In this document: positions 61,881 through 63,501 of the stretch, piece by piece | How positions within the stretch are numbered: position 1 is the stretch's first letter | Layout of the letters: each line of letters starts with the position of its first letter | Source: Gammaproteobacteria bacterium | Lineage (GTDB): Bacteria; Pseudomonadota; Gammaproteobacteria; Steroidobacterales; JABDMI01 | Length of the DNA stretch: 63,501 nucleotides | Reading direction: 5' to 3' | NCBI GenBank assembly: GCA_013001575.1 | Contig: JABDMI010000128.1 | Span: 1 to 63,501, forward strand | The notes under the pieces: model-generated | Database searches by the model: none | Told to the model about the DNA's origin: nothing | Seen by the model: the letters and a program-made list of their open reading frames with translations, nothing else | Made by a program: the position numbers and the translations under genes

Positions 61881-62768
61881 TTACGGCTTAACCGCAAGAA
61901 TATCCGTATACGCATAGCGCATAATTTTCTCGGCCGTATTCCCGAGCATTTTTGCGGCCAGCTTCCTGCGACCAATTGTTCCCAGAACCACAACATCGGC
62001 TTTTAACTTATTCGCGTAGGACATGATCACTTTTTCCGGTTTGCCCAGGCGGATATGGAAGTTGTCTGGATCCAGGTCATGCTTTTTGGCGAGTTTGTGC
62101 AAATACGGGCTAACTTTATCAACCTTTTCATTTTTGACTTTTCTCAGGTCAAACATTTCAAGATCTTTGATGATCTGGGGTATATGGATGGCATGCACGC
62201 AGTGCAATTGACCACCAACTCTGGCCGCCAGGTCTTTGCCATGTTCAATAACCTTGTCATTCAGGCGTTTTTTATTGGCGATCCGAGTATCGAGATCTAG
62301 TGCCAACAAAATATTGTTTCTCTTTTTCCATTTCTTTTTTGAAACCAGTAAAACCGGGATTGGGGATTTGCGTAACAGTTGCCAATCCAGCGGCGTATGC
62401 ACAATACTTTCCGAGCGATGCCCGGTTTTTACGATCATGCTGTAATCCTTGTTTTGCTTTAAATGTTCAGTCACCCAGGTGGTGATGCGTTTTTCCCACA
62501 CGATCTCGACTTTAATTTTGACCTTGGCATCCAGCTTATTCTCCTTGATCAGGCCTTTGAGGGTTTGCTGGCGACGAGTCAGTAATTCAGACTTGAATTC
62601 ATCCTTTTCGTGGCCCCTGTCCATTTTGCCGACAAAATCATCGTGCACAAATGCCACTACATGGACATCAGTTTCTGCGTTCGGGTCTTGCGCCGCAAAT
62701 TCAACCGCACGAAATAAGGCCGGTTCGGTTTTTCCGGCGTAATCCGCCAATACCAAAATAGTCGTCAT
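61881..62768 (-). CDS. Tandem universal stress protein (UspE-like)
   Basis: The 295-residue protein holds two Usp domains (about 1-145 and 150-295). The second ends with the nucleotide motif VVLGTIGRRKLAAKMLGNTAEKI, with GxxGR/K and GNTAEK near 262-280; the first has LVSKKKW rather than the full motif. E. coli UspE has the same double layout and binds lipid- or DNA-linked ligands. The ATG at 62768 is preferred to GTG at 62780. Expressed in stress in relatives; the promoter was not resolved. Confidence 0.88.
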   Translation of the reverse strand: MTTILVLADYAGKTEPALFRAVEFAAQDPNAETDVHVVAFVHDDFVGKMDRGHEKDEFKSELLTRRQQTLKGLIKENKLDAKVKIKVEIVWEKRITTWVTEHLKQNKDYSMIVKTGHRSESIVHTPLDWQLLRKSPIPVLLVSKKKWKKRNNILLALDLDTRIANKKRLNDKVIEHGKDLAARVGGQLHCVHAIHIPQIIKDLEMFDLRKVKNEKVDKVSPYLHKLAKKHDLDPDNFHIRLGKPEKVIMSYANKLKADVVVLGTIGRRKLAAKMLGNTAEKIMRYAYTDILAVKP

Positions 62769-62945
62769 GTTTTCATACACCTTTTAAGAAAATTCATTAA
62801 TTGCAGCCTGATTTTAAGTCAGCTTATAACAAGAAATGCTGGTATTTATTGATCTAGGTCTAATTCTTGGCCCATTAAGTTGTGTTAGGCCGAGGGCATT
62901 CCGGGGCGGTGTATGAGTGTATTTATATCAACGGGGCGATGATTT

Positions 62946-63501
62946 TCATGCCCGAACGCTTACCAGGAATAAAACCGGCGAGCGGTCATTTGGATGATTG
63001 GCCAGGTGTGTGTCGAGCTTATAGTGGTCTGGCAAATGCTCCAGCCACGCTTTAACGGCATGCGTCTCGGTTTTTCCTTCGGCATGCCCGGGATAACACA
63101 GGATGCTCAGAATTCCGGAGTCCGATAATAAGTCCAAAGCTTGGTCCAGGGCGCTGAGGCTGGTTTGGGTAAGGGTGGTCACGGCTTTATCCGCTTGTGG
63201 CAAATAACCGAGGTTAAACATGATGATGTCGGCTTTACTTTCGACATGCTTGCTCATGTGCTGATGCCCGTCTTTGATCAGTGTGACCTTGTGCAGTAAG
63301 CCCTTGCTTTCCAGCTGTTCACGGGTTTTAGTGATAGCAATGGTCTGAATATCAAAGCCAAAAACCTTGTCACTAACCAACTCGGCTAAAAAAACCGTAT
63401 CAAAGCCATTGCCACAAGTTGCGTCAATTGCGATATCAGGGCGCTTATTCAATGTCGCACAATGCTCTTCGATCAAAGTATGCGCTTGCGTGGTTAAATG
63501 C
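62946..63501 (-). CDS. Class I methyltransferase, MnmM/YtqB-like (N-terminus beyond window)
   Basis: The frame stays open to the right edge: before the TTG at 63476 it reads HLTTQAHTL, the usual lead of this family, so the gene starts outside the window. Residues with SAM motif IDATCGNGFDTVFLA (core ATCGNGFDT), GFDIQ and the end of the domain FNLGYLPQADKAVTT (core FNLGYLP) fit MnmM/YtqB, which methylates tRNA wobble uridines (nm5s2U to mnm5s2U). The assignment is to the family; the tRNA role is inferred. Confidence 0.82.
   Translation of the reverse strand, partial: HLTTQAHTLIEEHCATLNKRPDIAIDATCGNGFDTVFLAELVSDKVFGFDIQTIAITKTREQLESKGLLHKVTLIKDGHQHMSKHVESKADIIMFNLGYLPQADKAVTTLTQTSLSALDQALDLLSDSGILSILCYPGHAEGKTETHAVKAWLEHLPDHYKLDTHLANHPNDRSPVLFLVSVRA

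Overview
The window is a chromosomal segment of a gammaproteobacterium, probably a free-living aquatic one; the order cannot be fixed from the sequence. The evidence is the gene order: rsmD, ftsY-ftsE-ftsX-rpoH, coaD, mutM, rpmB-rpmG, radC, coaBC, dut, pyrE and an exonuclease III gene all lie here, an expanded and partly rearranged version of a well-known gammaproteobacterial housekeeping neighbourhood. Many predicted lipoproteins and exported enzymes point to an organism that processes polymers and lipids outside the cytoplasm. No phage, insertion sequence, integrase, CRISPR array, tRNA or rRNA was seen.

Layout. 1-8 kb: partial methyltransferase, a MATE exporter, a LEA-type lipoprotein, a VanY-like peptidase, a GNAT enzyme, ZntB-like and MscS-like membrane proteins, a second MATE exporter and panD. 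8-14 kb: a fused two-part E1 decarboxylating dehydrogenase, a split spermidine-synthase-like pair, and a multicopper oxidase with an unusual C-terminal extension. 14-19 kb: small membrane protein, OmpA-like lipoprotein, DUF3465 protein, two tandem dodecin genes with repeated 3' tails, a glutathione S-transferase, and rpoH preceded by a perfect CIRCE operator. 19-26 kb: ftsX-ftsE-ftsY, a large VolA/Pla-like lipase, rsmD, coaD, ferredoxin, DUF924. 26-31 kb: GH43 glycosidase, serine hydrolase, an unknown membrane protein and a LysM-M23 peptidase. 31-42 kb: a five-gene ABC (GldA/F/G-like)-DUF4340-mutM operon, rpmB-rpmG, an acyl-CoA carboxyltransferase, a Kef-type antiporter, radC, coaBC and a TlpA-like thioredoxin. 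42-52 kb: mostly accessory genes (unknown exported proteins, a clan-A glycosidase, a PLP decarboxylase, a membrane metalloprotease, an M13 peptidase). 52-58 kb: dut, a DUF4124 protein, pyrE diverging from exonuclease III, an AmpG-like permease, an NTF2-like protein, a Rieske protein. 58-63.5 kb: MarC, a small POTRA/beta-barrel protein, a noncoding RNA locus, an orphan membrane protein, a tandem UspA protein and a partial MnmM/YtqB-type methyltransferase.

The strongest signals outside protein genes are regulatory. The 692-base gap at 60616-61307 holds what looks like a complete CsrB/RsmZ-type regulatory RNA: a GacA/UvrY-type dyad, a -10 box, ten GGA motifs in about 175 bases with several in clear hairpin loops, and a strong terminator. 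Its promoter also carries a Pho-box-like direct repeat at the spacing seen in the E. coli phoA promoter, suggesting phosphate input to the Gac/Rsm pathway. The second is a perfect 9-9-9 CIRCE element just upstream of rpoH, which would put the heat-shock sigma factor under HrcA control. A multicopper oxidase fused to what looks like an outer-membrane beta-strand domain, and dodecin genes whose last codons belong to a tandem hairpin repeat, are further unusual items.
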